From NCBI GenBank assembly GCA_045537285.1, contig JAZSPC010000050.1, forward strand, positions 55,285 to 119,284: a stretch of 64,000 bases of DNA. Reading direction: 5' to 3'. Position numbers and translations under genes: made by a program. Under the pieces are notes generated by a model, which searched no databases, had not been told where the DNA came from, and worked only from the letters and a program-made list of their open reading frames with translations. The stretch comes from HGM13634 sp045537285. Lineage in GTDB: Bacteria; Bacillota; Clostridia; TANB77; CAG-508. Positions 1 through 8,184 of the stretch are shown here, in pieces; the first letter of the stretch is position 1, and every line of letters begins with the position of its first letter.

Positions 1-2
1 CA

Positions 3-1070
3 TTAAATTTAGAATCAGGTTCTGCAATATTAATAGACCAATTAACAGGAAAAATACTATATTCTCACAATGCACATGAACAATTAAGACCAGCCAGTGT
101 TACAAAAGTAATGAGTATATTATTAATCATGGAAGCGCTAGATAGTGGAAAAATAACTATGGAAACACCAATTCCGTGTAGTGAGAATGCTCACTCAATG
201 GGTGGGTCACAGATTTGGTTGGACACAACAGAAAACCTAAGTGTGAGAGATATGTTAAAATCAATATGTGTAGTATCTGCAAATGATTGTACCGTTGCAA
301 TGGCAGAGTATTTAGCTGGTTCGGAAGAAGCATTTGTTCAAATGATGAATACAAAAGCAAAACAATTAGGAATGAATGATACAACATTTAAGAATTGCCA
401 CGGAATAGATGAAGATGGGCATGTTACTTCTAGTTATGATATAGCATTAATGTCAAGAGAACTTTTACAAAATCATCCTAGTATTACAGAATTTACAACA
501 ATATGGATGGACTCAATAAGAGATGGGAAATCGGAGCTTGTAAATACAAACAAATTAATTAGAAATTATCAAGGCGCTACTGGTTTAAAAACAGGGTCAA
601 CTTCAATTGCACTATATAATCTTTCCGCATCTGCAACAAGGGATGGATTATCCTTAATTGCAGTAATTATGAAAGCACCAACAACAAAAATAAGGTTTAG
701 TGAAGCTACAAAATTATTAGATTATGGTTTTGCAAATTATACAAGCAAAAGTTTTGGTAGTAAAGGAGATATAATTCAAACAGTAAATATTAATAAAGGA
801 ATTGAGTCAAAAGTAAATGTAACATTAGAAGAAGATGCGTGTGTGCTAATAAAAAAAGGAGATACAGGAAATATAACTCAAAATGTAGTTATAGACACGA
901 ATATACAAGCACCAATAAAAAACGGAGATGTTTTAGGTACAATTCAATATAAATCAGGTGAAGATATAATATTAGAGAGAAAACTACTGGCGCAAAATGA
1001 TGTAGCCAAAACTACATTATGGAATATAACTACAAATTTATATGAAAAATGGTTTAATATGTGTAGGTAA
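3..1070 (+). CDS. dacF: D-alanyl-D-alanine carboxypeptidase (penicillin-binding protein 5/DacF type), 5' truncated by window edge
   Basis: The reading frame is open from the first bases, so the true start and signal peptide lie outside the window. The visible 355 residues hold the three serine-DD-peptidase motifs: SVTK (residues 32-35 of the visible part), SAN (92-94) and KTG (about 195). A PBP5-type C-terminal beta domain follows, then an amphipathic tail that in this family anchors the enzyme to the outer face of the membrane. The family trims the terminal D-Ala from peptidoglycan stem peptides; several Firmicute members are sporulation-linked, which would fit this genome but cannot be decided here. 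A perfect 12-bp hairpin lies just after the stop. Family assignment is secure; the subfamily symbol is inferred. Confidence 0.9.
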   Translation, partial: LNLESGSAILIDQLTGKILYSHNAHEQLRPASVTKVMSILLIMEALDSGKITMETPIPCSENAHSMGGSQIWLDTTENLSVRDMLKSICVVSANDCTVAMAEYLAGSEEAFVQMMNTKAKQLGMNDTTFKNCHGIDEDGHVTSSYDIALMSRELLQNHPSITEFTTIWMDSIRDGKSELVNTNKLIRNYQGATGLKTGSTSIALYNLSASATRDGLSLIAVIMKAPTTKIRFSEATKLLDYGFANYTSKSFGSKGDIIQTVNINKGIESKVNVTLEEDACVLIKKGDTGNITQNVVIDTNIQAPIKNGDVLGTIQYKSGEDIILERKLLAQNDVAKTTLWNITTNLYEKWFNMCR

Positions 1071-1077
1071 AACAATA

Positions 1078-1105
1078 AGCAAATGACCCTTTTGGGTCAT
1101 TTGCT
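1078..1105 (+). terminator. hairpin downstream of the carboxypeptidase gene
   Basis: A perfect 12-bp stem (AGCAAATGACCC / GGGTCATTTGCT) with a TTTT loop follows the stop codon by a few bases. It lacks a U-tract; the next bases already belong to the -35 TTGACA of the following promoter. Confidence 0.55.
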
Positions 1106-1106
1106 A

Positions 1107-1134
1107 TTGACAAATATTAAAAAAGTGATATAAT
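1107..1134 (+). promoter_or_regulatory. sigma-A promoter of the 49-aa membrane peptide gene
   Basis: -35 TTGACA (1107-1112), 16-bp spacer, -10 TATAAT (1129-1134) with an extended TG. Both hexamers are perfect consensus. The -35 begins 2 bases after the preceding hairpin. Confidence 0.75.
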
Positions 1135-1167
1135 TAAATAGTAGTTTAAATTTAGGAGTAATAAAAA

Positions 1168-1317
1168 ATGATAGCTAAACATTGGAAAAAAATAGGATTA
1201 ATAATATTAGTATTTTGTTGTTTATACAATGTAATGTCTAAAATAGTAAAAAGAACATCACTAAATCAAGAACTAAAACAAACAGCAGAATATGTATTAA
1301 ATGAAGAAAATAAGTAA
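1168..1317 (+). CDS. small single-pass membrane peptide, 49 aa, function unknown
   Basis: ATG at 1168 is preceded by AGGAG (1154-1158) at a 9-base distance and by a consensus promoter at 1107-1134. The product has a basic N-terminus (residues 1-8), one hydrophobic segment (about 9-23, with a Cys-Cys pair) and a short charged C-terminal tail. It belongs to no family I recognise. The promoter, ribosome site and continuous frame support translation. It sits alone between the carboxypeptidase gene and rpmE. Confidence 0.6.
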   Translation: MIAKHWKKIGLIILVFCCLYNVMSKIVKRTSLNQELKQTAEYVLNEENK

Positions 1318-1325
1318 AAAAAGTC

Positions 1326-1354
1326 TTGAAAAAAGATTAAATATATGTTAGAAT
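1326..1354 (+). promoter_or_regulatory. sigma-A promoter of rpmE
   Basis: -35 TTGAAA (1326-1331), 17-bp spacer, -10 TAGAAT (1349-1354), extended by a TG at -15/-14. The start codon is about 48 bases downstream. Confidence 0.7.
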
Positions 1355-1402
1355 ATTAAACGATATTTTTTAAAAAGATTAAGAAAGAGGTGAATATACA
1401 TA

Positions 1403-1603
1403 ATGAAAGCAGAATTACACCCAGAATTTAATGAAGCAAAAGTAATATGTGCATGCGGAAACGTAATAGAAACAAAATCAACAAAAAAAGAAATAAAAGT
1501 TGATGTTTGCTCAAAATGTCACCCATTTTGGACAGGTAATTTAAAACAAAATACAACAGGTGGTAGAGCAGATAAATTTAAGAAAAAATATGGAATTCAA
1601 TAA
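1403..1603 (+). CDS. rpmE: 50S ribosomal protein L31 (zinc-binding form)
   Basis: This 66-aa protein is the normal length for bacterial L31, a late-assembling large-subunit protein. Four cysteines arranged as CAC near residues 16-18 and CSKC at 36-39 show the zinc-ribbon (C+) form, as opposed to the Cys-less form made under zinc starvation. The conserved HPFWTG follows the second Cys pair, and the basic C-terminus is typical. It is monocistronic, with its own promoter (1326-1354) and a strong terminator (1613-1638). Confidence 0.96.
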   Translation: MKAELHPEFNEAKVICACGNVIETKSTKKEIKVDVCSKCHPFWTGNLKQNTTGGRADKFKKKYGIQ

Positions 1604-1612
1604 TATATTTTT

Positions 1613-1638
1613 AGAAGTGCAAAAGCACTTCTTTTTTT
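1613..1638 (+). terminator. rho-independent terminator of rpmE
   Basis: Perfect 8-bp stem AGAAGTGC / GCACTTCT with an AAAA loop, followed by a run of T. Confidence 0.9.
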
Positions 1639-1661
1639 ATTTGTTTGAAGATTAAAAATTC

Positions 1662-1690
1662 TTGTAAATTCTACGGATATATGATAAAAT
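1662..1690 (+). promoter_or_regulatory. sigma-A promoter of the miaB operon
   Basis: -35 TTGTAA (1662-1667), 17-bp spacer, -10 TAAAAT (1685-1690) with an extended TGA. It is 25 bases before the miaB start. Confidence 0.65.
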
Positions 1691-1714
1691 GTATGATATA
1701 TTGGAGGAATTTAC

Positions 1715-3094
1715 GTGCAAGAATTTGAAGAAATAGAAATACAAAAAGAGTATATAGAAAAAGTAAAAAATATAAATACAGATAAGAATTTTAAATATCA
1801 TATATTAACAATGGGATGTAGCTTAAATGAAAACGATTCAGAAAAAATATGTGGTATGTTAGAAGAAATGAATTATACAAAAACAGAGAATATCAACGAA
1901 GCAAATTTTGTTGTATTTAATACTTGTTGTATAAGAGAAAATGCAGAAGATAAATTATTTGGTAAACTTGGAGAAGTTAAGAAAATTAAAAGAGAAAACA
2001 ATGCAATAATAGCTATTGGCGGTTGTATGATGCAACAAGAACATATTATCCAAAAGATAAATGAAAGCTATCCTTATGTAGATATAATATTTGGAACACA
2101 CACTCTTCATAAATTACCAGAGAATACTTACAAAAAATTAAATAATTCAAAGAAGATAAAAGACGTATTAGATATAGATGGAAAAGTGTACGAAGACCTG
2201 CCAATTAGAAGAAGTGATAAGGTAAAAGCACAAGTAACTATTATGTATGGATGTAACAATTTTTGTAGCTACTGTATAGTTCCATATGTTAGAGGAAGAG
2301 AAAGAAGCAGAAAACCAGAGAACATATTAAAAGAAATAAACGAATTAGCAAGTCAAGGATATAAAGAGATAATGCTACTTGGCCAAAATGTTAATTCATA
2401 TAATGGAGGAGAGGGGTACGGTTTTGCTCAACTATTAACTGAAATTAATAAAATTAACGGAATAGAAAGAATACGCTTTATATCTCCACATCCAAAAGAC
2501 TTTACAGATGATGTAATAGAAGTAATAGCAAAGTGTGAAAAAGTATGCAAAAGTGTACATTTACCCTTACAATCTGGAAGTAGTAAAATATTAAAAGTAA
2601 TGAATAGAAAATATACCAAAGAACAGTATTTAGAATTAGCATATAAAATAAAAGAAAAAATACCTAATGTAGCTTTGACTACTGATATTATAGTAGGTTT
2701 CCCAGGAGAAACAGAGGAGGACTTTGAAGATACGTTAGATGTTGTAGAAAAACTAAAATTTGACCAAGTCTTTATGTTTATATATTCAAGAAGAAAAGGA
2801 ACTGTTGCTGATACGATGAAAAATCAAATTCCAGAAGATATAAAACATAAAAGATTTAATAGATTAAAGGCATTAGTAGAAAGCCAAATCGAAGATAATA
2901 ACAAAAAATATATTGGAACTATTCAGAAGGTATTAATAGATGGTATAAGCAAGACAAATGAAAATACTTTAAGTGGTAGAACAGACAGTAATAAAGTTGT
3001 TGTTATAGAGGCTGATAAAAAATACATAGATAAAATAGTAGAGGTAAAAATAATAGAGGACTGTATGTGGTATTTGAAGGGAGAAATAGTATGA
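1715..3094 (+). CDS. miaB: tRNA-2-methylthio-N6-dimethylallyladenosine synthase
   Basis: Radical SAM methylthiotransferase that converts i6A37 to ms2i6A37 in tRNAs reading UNN codons, using two [4Fe-4S] clusters. An N-terminal MTTase domain (about 27-140) contains Cys35 and two further conserved cysteines (FNTCC, GGCMM). The radical SAM domain carries CNNFCSYC (near residue 182), and a C-terminal TRAM domain (about 395-455) binds tRNA. Length 459 aa is typical. The start is GTG at 1715, chosen because GGAGG (1703-1707) sits 7 bases upstream. The TGA stop overlaps the ATG of the next gene (ATGA), so miaB, the HTH gene, mutS and metG probably form one operon. Confidence 0.95.
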   Translation: MQEFEEIEIQKEYIEKVKNINTDKNFKYHILTMGCSLNENDSEKICGMLEEMNYTKTENINEANFVVFNTCCIRENAEDKLFGKLGEVKKIKRENNAIIAIGGCMMQQEHIIQKINESYPYVDIIFGTHTLHKLPENTYKKLNNSKKIKDVLDIDGKVYEDLPIRRSDKVKAQVTIMYGCNNFCSYCIVPYVRGRERSRKPENILKEINELASQGYKEIMLLGQNVNSYNGGEGYGFAQLLTEINKINGIERIRFISPHPKDFTDDVIEVIAKCEKVCKSVHLPLQSGSSKILKVMNRKYTKEQYLELAYKIKEKIPNVALTTDIIVGFPGETEEDFEDTLDVVEKLKFDQVFMFIYSRRKGTVADTMKNQIPEDIKHKRFNRLKALVESQIEDNNKKYIGTIQKVLIDGISKTNENTLSGRTDSNKVVVIEADKKYIDKIVEVKIIEDCMWYLKGEIV

Positions 3095-3827
3095 TAAAAA
3101 TTTCAGTAGAAGAATTTGAATCTAGAATACAAGATGTAATAGATGGTAAATTATCTAGAATGGATTTAGTTCAAGAAATGCACACAGATATAAGACATTA
3201 AATAAAAAAATAATAGAAGAAATAAGTATAAATAATCCGGATTTATATATAGAGTACATTAAAAGATTTCCATACAAACAAAAAGAACGTAATGATTTAG
3301 ATTATGAAGCACTTGTGATTGAAATGATAAAAGAAAGAACTCATACAATAGATGCAGCAAATAAATATAATGTTGGTGTGAGAACAATACAAAGAAGAGT
3401 TAATCAATTAGAAAAAGAAAATCCATATTTAATTAGTATATATAAAGAGGTAAAGAAAAATAATAAAAACAATATACCTTTAACAGAGGATATAGAAGAA
3501 AAAATATCTAAGTTGGTATCGAGACCTGTAAAAATAAGTGAGATAAATGATACGAGAAGAGAGCAGTTAGAAGAAATTGAAAGAATCTATAATAAAAGAT
3601 GCCAATATTTATCAAAAACACAAGCGGCAGAAAGTATGGGATTTTCTATCAATAGAATATATAAGTCATTAAATGAATTATATAGAATGAGAATAGAAGA
3701 AAACTATACAAAAATGGAAGGATCATTTAAAGAAAGCTTAAAAGTAGATGTACAACCACAGCCAAATACATTATCAAACAATGATGAGAAAGTAGAACAA
3801 ATAGTGAAAGAAGGAGAAGAAAAATAA
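3091..3827 (+). pseudogene. tandem helix-turn-helix protein gene with a single-base frameshift
   Basis: From ATG 3091 the first frame encodes 36 residues and stops at 3199-3201. The frame one base earlier is open from just upstream and runs to 3827. Restoring one base near 3195 joins them into a smooth 245-aa protein. The joined product has at least two similar helix-turn-helix units, each followed by an acidic helix and an NPxL motif (NPDLY, NPYLI), then a third HTH-like stretch (about residues 165-205) and a charged tail. This suggests a DNA-binding regulator, but I recognise no named family. If the second part is translated alone, GTG 3315 is a possible start without a clear ribosome site. 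It lies between miaB and mutS, overlapping the first by 4 bases and abutting the second. Either a real mutation or a sequencing error. Confidence 0.6.
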
Positions 3828-6437
3828 ATGGCAGAATATTCACCAATGATGCAACACTATCTTGATACAAAAGAGCAATATAAAGATTGTATATTGTTTT
3901 ATAGATTAGGAGATTTTTATGAAATGTTCTTTGACGATGCGATAACAGCATCAAGAGAACTAGAACTTACTTTAACAGGTAAGGACTGTGGACAAGCTGA
4001 AAGAGCTCCTATGTGTGGAATTCCTTTTCATGCAGCAGAAGTATATATATCAAGATTAATTGGCAAAGGATATAAAGTGGCAATTTGTGAGCAATTAGAA
4101 GATGCAAAAGAAGCAAAAGGAATTGTAAGAAGAGATGTTATAAGAGTAGTAACACCTGGAACTGTAATTGAATCAAATATGCTAGATGAAAAGAAAAACA
4201 ATTATATCATGTCTATATATAAAAATGGACTTTTCTTTGGTATGGCTGTTTGTGATATATCAACAGGAGATTTCTTTTCCACTCAAATTAAACAATCAAA
4301 CAATTTTGCAAAACTATTAGATGAAATATCAAGATATTCACCAGCAGAAATAGTCGTAAATGAGATGTTGTTTGCTTCAACAGAGGAAGTAAATAAAATA
4401 AGAGAAAGATTTGAATGTTATGTTTCAAGAGTGGAAAATGCAAAATTTGAAAGTGATTATGAAGCAATTGTAGAAGAATATGATATATATTGTGAAGGTA
4501 AAAGGTTAGATAATATAGAAGAAAAAATGTTATCAGTTATATCTTCAAATGGACTTTTAAATTATTTAAAAGATACTCAAAAAATAGAATTAGAACATAT
4601 TAATAAAATTAACATATACAATGTAGAAAAATATATGTCTATTGATTTAAATACAAGAAGAAATTTAGAGCTTACAGAAAAAATGAGAGATAAATCTAAA
4701 AAAGGAACTCTACTGTGGGTACTAGATAAAACAGCAACATCAATGGGTGGAAGAATGTTAAGAAGATGGATAAATGATCCATTAATAGATGTATTAGAGA
4801 TTAATAACAGATTAGATGCAGTGAAAGAATTAGTAGGAAGCCAAATGCTTAAAGGTGAAGTAGTAGATAGCCTAAAAAAAGTGTATGACATTGAAAGATT
4901 AATAGGAAAAATTTCTTACGGGAATGCTAATGGTAGAGATTTAATATCGCTTAAAAATTCACTAGGACAATTACCTGATTTAAAAAATGTTTTATCAAGA
5001 ACATCATCAAAATTGCTACAAAATCTATATGCTGATTTAGATGAATTAAAAGATGTATATAGTTTAATTGATGCAGCAATAGTTGAAGAACCACCAATAT
5101 CTGTAAAAGAAGGTGGGTTAATAAAGTTAGGATATAACGAAGAAATAGATGGATATAAGAAAGCTTCAACAGAAGGTAAAAATTGGATTATAGAATTAGA
5201 AGCAAGAGAAAAAGAAGCAACAGGAATTAAAAACCTAAAAGTTGGATTTAACAAAGTTTTTGGATACTATATAGAAGTTACAAAATCATATTTATCACAA
5301 GTACCAGATACATATATTAGAAAACAAACATTAACTGGTGGAGAGAGATATATAACAGAAGAACTTAAAGAATTAGAAGAAAAAACATTAGGAGCACAAG
5401 AAAAACTAGTAGACTTAGAATACAAAGTATTCCAAGAAATAAGAGCAAGTATTTCTAGTCAAATTCAAAGAATACAAAAAACTGCAAATATTGTTTCAAC
5501 ATTAGACGTAATAGCATCATTTGCAACAGTTGCTATTGACTTAAATTATGTTATGCCAATAGTAGATAATAGTGGAGAGATAGATATAAGAGATGGTAGA
5601 CATCCTGTAATAGAAAAAATGTTACCATCTGGAAGCTTTATCGAAAACGATACATATTTAAACAAAGAAAGTGATAGACTATCAATAATTACAGGTCCTA
5701 ATATGGCTGGTAAATCAACATATATGAGACAAGTAGCTTTAATAACACTTATGGCTCAAATAGGAAGCTTTGTACCAGCAAGTTATGCTAAAATAGGAGT
5801 TGTAGATAAGATATTTACAAGAGTTGGTGCATCAGATGATTTAAGCATGGGACAAAGTACATTTATGGTAGAAATGATGGAAGTTGCAAACATACTAAAA
5901 GAATCTACTAACAATAGTTTAGTAATATTAGACGAAATAGGAAGAGGAACATCAACATATGATGGATTATCTATCGCATGGGCTGTTGCAGAATATATTT
6001 CAAACAAAGAAAAATGTGGAGCAAAAACTCTATTTGCGACACACTATCATGAATTAACTGAACTTGAAAACAAGTTAGAAGGTGTAAAAAACTATTCTAT
6101 TGCAGTAAAAGAAAAAGGTGAAGATATAATCTTTTTGAGAAAAATTGTAAAAGGTGGAACAGACGAAAGCTATGGTATTCACGTTGCTAAACTTGCGGGA
6201 GTTCCACAAGATGTAGTAAAAAGTGCAAATGAAATATTAAAAGGCTTAGAAAGAAAGAGCATATTAATAAATAAAGGTAAAGAAAAAGAAGATAAAAAAG
6301 TAGTATCAGGACAACTTGATATGTATAATTACAAGTTAGCAGATATAGCTCACGAGCTAGATAAAATAAATGTTAATGAAATAACACCAATAGATGCTTT
6401 AAATATACTTTTAAAATTAAAAGAAGCGGCATCATAG
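3828..6437 (+). CDS. mutS: DNA mismatch repair protein MutS
   Basis: 869 aa, usual length for MutS1. The N-terminal mismatch-binding domain holds the Phe-x-Glu signature (GDFYEMF, about residues 27-33) that wedges into mispaired DNA. The connector, lever and clamp domains follow. The C-terminal ABC ATPase has Walker A GPNMAGKST (about 623-631), the signature region and Walker B DEIGRGTST. It binds base mismatches and hands over to MutL, which is not in this window. The ATG follows the stop of the preceding HTH gene immediately, with AAGGAGAAG 8 bases or so upstream. Confidence 0.97.
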   Translation: MAEYSPMMQHYLDTKEQYKDCILFYRLGDFYEMFFDDAITASRELELTLTGKDCGQAERAPMCGIPFHAAEVYISRLIGKGYKVAICEQLEDAKEAKGIVRRDVIRVVTPGTVIESNMLDEKKNNYIMSIYKNGLFFGMAVCDISTGDFFSTQIKQSNNFAKLLDEISRYSPAEIVVNEMLFASTEEVNKIRERFECYVSRVENAKFESDYEAIVEEYDIYCEGKRLDNIEEKMLSVISSNGLLNYLKDTQKIELEHINKINIYNVEKYMSIDLNTRRNLELTEKMRDKSKKGTLLWVLDKTATSMGGRMLRRWINDPLIDVLEINNRLDAVKELVGSQMLKGEVVDSLKKVYDIERLIGKISYGNANGRDLISLKNSLGQLPDLKNVLSRTSSKLLQNLYADLDELKDVYSLIDAAIVEEPPISVKEGGLIKLGYNEEIDGYKKASTEGKNWIIELEAREKEATGIKNLKVGFNKVFGYYIEVTKSYLSQVPDTYIRKQTLTGGERYITEELKELEEKTLGAQEKLVDLEYKVFQEIRASISSQIQRIQKTANIVSTLDVIASFATVAIDLNYVMPIVDNSGEIDIRDGRHPVIEKMLPSGSFIENDTYLNKESDRLSIITGPNMAGKSTYMRQVALITLMAQIGSFVPASYAKIGVVDKIFTRVGASDDLSMGQSTFMVEMMEVANILKESTNNSLVILDEIGRGTSTYDGLSIAWAVAEYISNKEKCGAKTLFATHYHELTELENKLEGVKNYSIAVKEKGEDIIFLRKIVKGGTDESYGIHVAKLAGVPQDVVKSANEILKGLERKSILINKGKEKEDKKVVSGQLDMYNYKLADIAHELDKINVNEITPIDALNILLKLKEAAS

Positions 6438-6498
6438 GTTGACTTTAAATACTTATGAATATATAATTATATTCATATTAAAAAGGAGAATACGATTC

Positions 6499-8079
6499 AT
6501 GGAAGATAAGAAGAAATTTTATATAACTACACCCATATATTATCCAAGTGGTAAATTTCATATTGGTACAGCATATTGCGAGACATTAGTTGATTGTATA
6601 AAAAGGTATAAAACATTAAGAGGTTTTGATACATATTATCTAACTGGTTTAGATGAACATGGTCAAAAAATACAAGCAGTTGCTGAAAAAAGAGGATTAA
6701 CTCCACAAGAGCACGTAGATGATATGGCTAAGCAAGCTATCAAACTATGGGATTTAATGGACATTCAGTATGATGACTTTATTAGAACAACTGATGAAAG
6801 ACACGTAAAAGCAGTAGAAAAAATAGTTAAAACATTTATGGATAATGGAGATATCTATAAAGGTGAATATGAAGGTTGGTATTGTATGCCATGTGAAAAC
6901 TACTTTACAGAAACACAATTAGTAGATGGAAAATGTCCTGATTGTGGTAGAGAAGTAAAAAAGATGAAAGAAGAAGCATATTTCTTCAATATGAAAAAAT
7001 ATGAACAATGGCTTAAAGATTTTTATGCAGAGAATACAGAATTTATAGTACCAGAATCTAGAAAAAATGAAATATTTAAAAACTTTATAGACCCAGGGCT
7101 AGAAGATTTGTGCATTAGTCGTTGTACGTTTGATTGGGGAATTAAACTTCCTGATAATCCAAAACATGTTCTATATGTATGGTTAGATGCTCTAACAAAC
7201 TATATAACAGCTCTTGGATATATGTCAGATGATGATACATTATTTAAAAAATACTGGCCAGCAGATTTACATGTTGTTGGAAAAGAAATAATAAGATTCC
7301 ATGGAATATATTGGCCAATTTTCTTACATGCATTAGGATTAGAACTTCCTAAAAAACTATATGCACATAGCTGGATTGTAATGAAAGATGGTAAAATGTC
7401 TAAGTCAGTTGGAAATGTTATTTACCCAGAAACATTAATAGAAAGATATGGATTAGATGCAACAAAATATTATCTATTACGTTTAATGAGTTTTGCACAA
7501 GATTCAATGTTTACACCAGAAGATTTTGTTGAAAGATTTAATTCAGACTTAGCAAATGACTTAGGAAATCTTTTAAATAGAACAATAGGAATGATTAACA
7601 AGTATTATGGCGGTGAAATACCAACAGATATTACAGAAAAAACAGAATTTGATTCTGTTTTACAAGAATTTGCAAAAGAGCAAATAGCAAAGGTAGAAGA
7701 ATATATGGATAGTTACCGTGTAAGTGCTGCTATACAAGAATTATGGAGATATATTGCTAGAACAAATAAATATATAGACGAAACAGCTCCTTGGGTACTT
7801 GCAAAAGAAGGAAAAGAAGAATTAAAATCTGTAATGTTTAACTTAGCAGAAGCTTTACGAAAAATAGCAATAATGTCAGCACCATTTATTCCAGAATCAT
7901 CTAAGAAAATATTAAATCAATTAGGAATAGATGAAAAAGATGCTACTTGGGATAGTTTATACAACTTTGATGTTATTAGGCCAGGAACAAAAGTAATTGC
8001 ACAAGGTGAACCATTATTTGTAAGACTTGATAAAGAGGAAGAAATTGAATATATTAAAGCTGCGATGAGTGGAAAATAA
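6499..8079 (+). CDS. metG: methionine--tRNA ligase
   Basis: Class I aminoacyl-tRNA synthetase charging tRNA-Met. HIGT (about residues 19-22) is the HIGH motif, KMSKS is at about 299-303, and a Cys4 zinc knuckle in the connective peptide is formed by CMPC (about 129) and CPDC. At 526 aa it lacks the C-terminal EMAP-II-like tRNA-binding domain found in longer MetRS proteins. The in-frame ATG at 6439 was rejected because AAGGAG (6483-6488) is placed correctly for ATG 6499, and conserved sequence starts there. It follows mutS by 61 bases and ends at a hairpin terminator carrying the AATTTGTCACC repeat discussed below. Confidence 0.96.
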   Translation: MEDKKKFYITTPIYYPSGKFHIGTAYCETLVDCIKRYKTLRGFDTYYLTGLDEHGQKIQAVAEKRGLTPQEHVDDMAKQAIKLWDLMDIQYDDFIRTTDERHVKAVEKIVKTFMDNGDIYKGEYEGWYCMPCENYFTETQLVDGKCPDCGREVKKMKEEAYFFNMKKYEQWLKDFYAENTEFIVPESRKNEIFKNFIDPGLEDLCISRCTFDWGIKLPDNPKHVLYVWLDALTNYITALGYMSDDDTLFKKYWPADLHVVGKEIIRFHGIYWPIFLHALGLELPKKLYAHSWIVMKDGKMSKSVGNVIYPETLIERYGLDATKYYLLRLMSFAQDSMFTPEDFVERFNSDLANDLGNLLNRTIGMINKYYGGEIPTDITEKTEFDSVLQEFAKEQIAKVEEYMDSYRVSAAIQELWRYIARTNKYIDETAPWVLAKEGKEELKSVMFNLAEALRKIAIMSAPFIPESSKKILNQLGIDEKDATWDSLYNFDVIRPGTKVIAQGEPLFVRLDKEEEIEYIKAAMSGK

Positions 8080-8081
8080 GA

Positions 8082-8114
8082 TTTAAGGTGATAATTTGTC
8101 ACCTTAAATTTTTT
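8082..8114 (+). terminator. metG terminator, also copy 1 of the AATTTGTCACC repeat
   Basis: Stem TTTAAGGTGA / TCACCTTAAA (8082-8091 and 8099-8108), loop TAATTTG, then six T. The core GGTGATAATTTGTCACC is one mismatch from the palindrome GGTGACAA-T-TTGTCACC and matches two more copies at 8429-8445 and 9125-9141. Confidence 0.85.
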
Positions 8115-8134
8115 ATATAACCACACAAAACTTA

Positions 8135-8163
8135 TTGACAAAGCAAAACAAATGTTTTATAAT
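8135..8163 (+). promoter_or_regulatory. perfect-consensus sigma-A promoter of the ORF6N gene
   Basis: -35 TTGACA (8135-8140), 17-bp spacer, -10 TATAAT (8158-8163). Repeat copy 1 lies about 27 bp upstream of the -35. Confidence 0.8.
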
Positions 8164-8184
8164 TGCCGTAACAAAAGTTAAGGA

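Noticed and set aside
6439..6498. Upstream extension of metG from an ATG at 6439
   Set aside because: No ribosome site, and the added residues do not resemble MetRS; the AAGGAG before 6499 decides the start.
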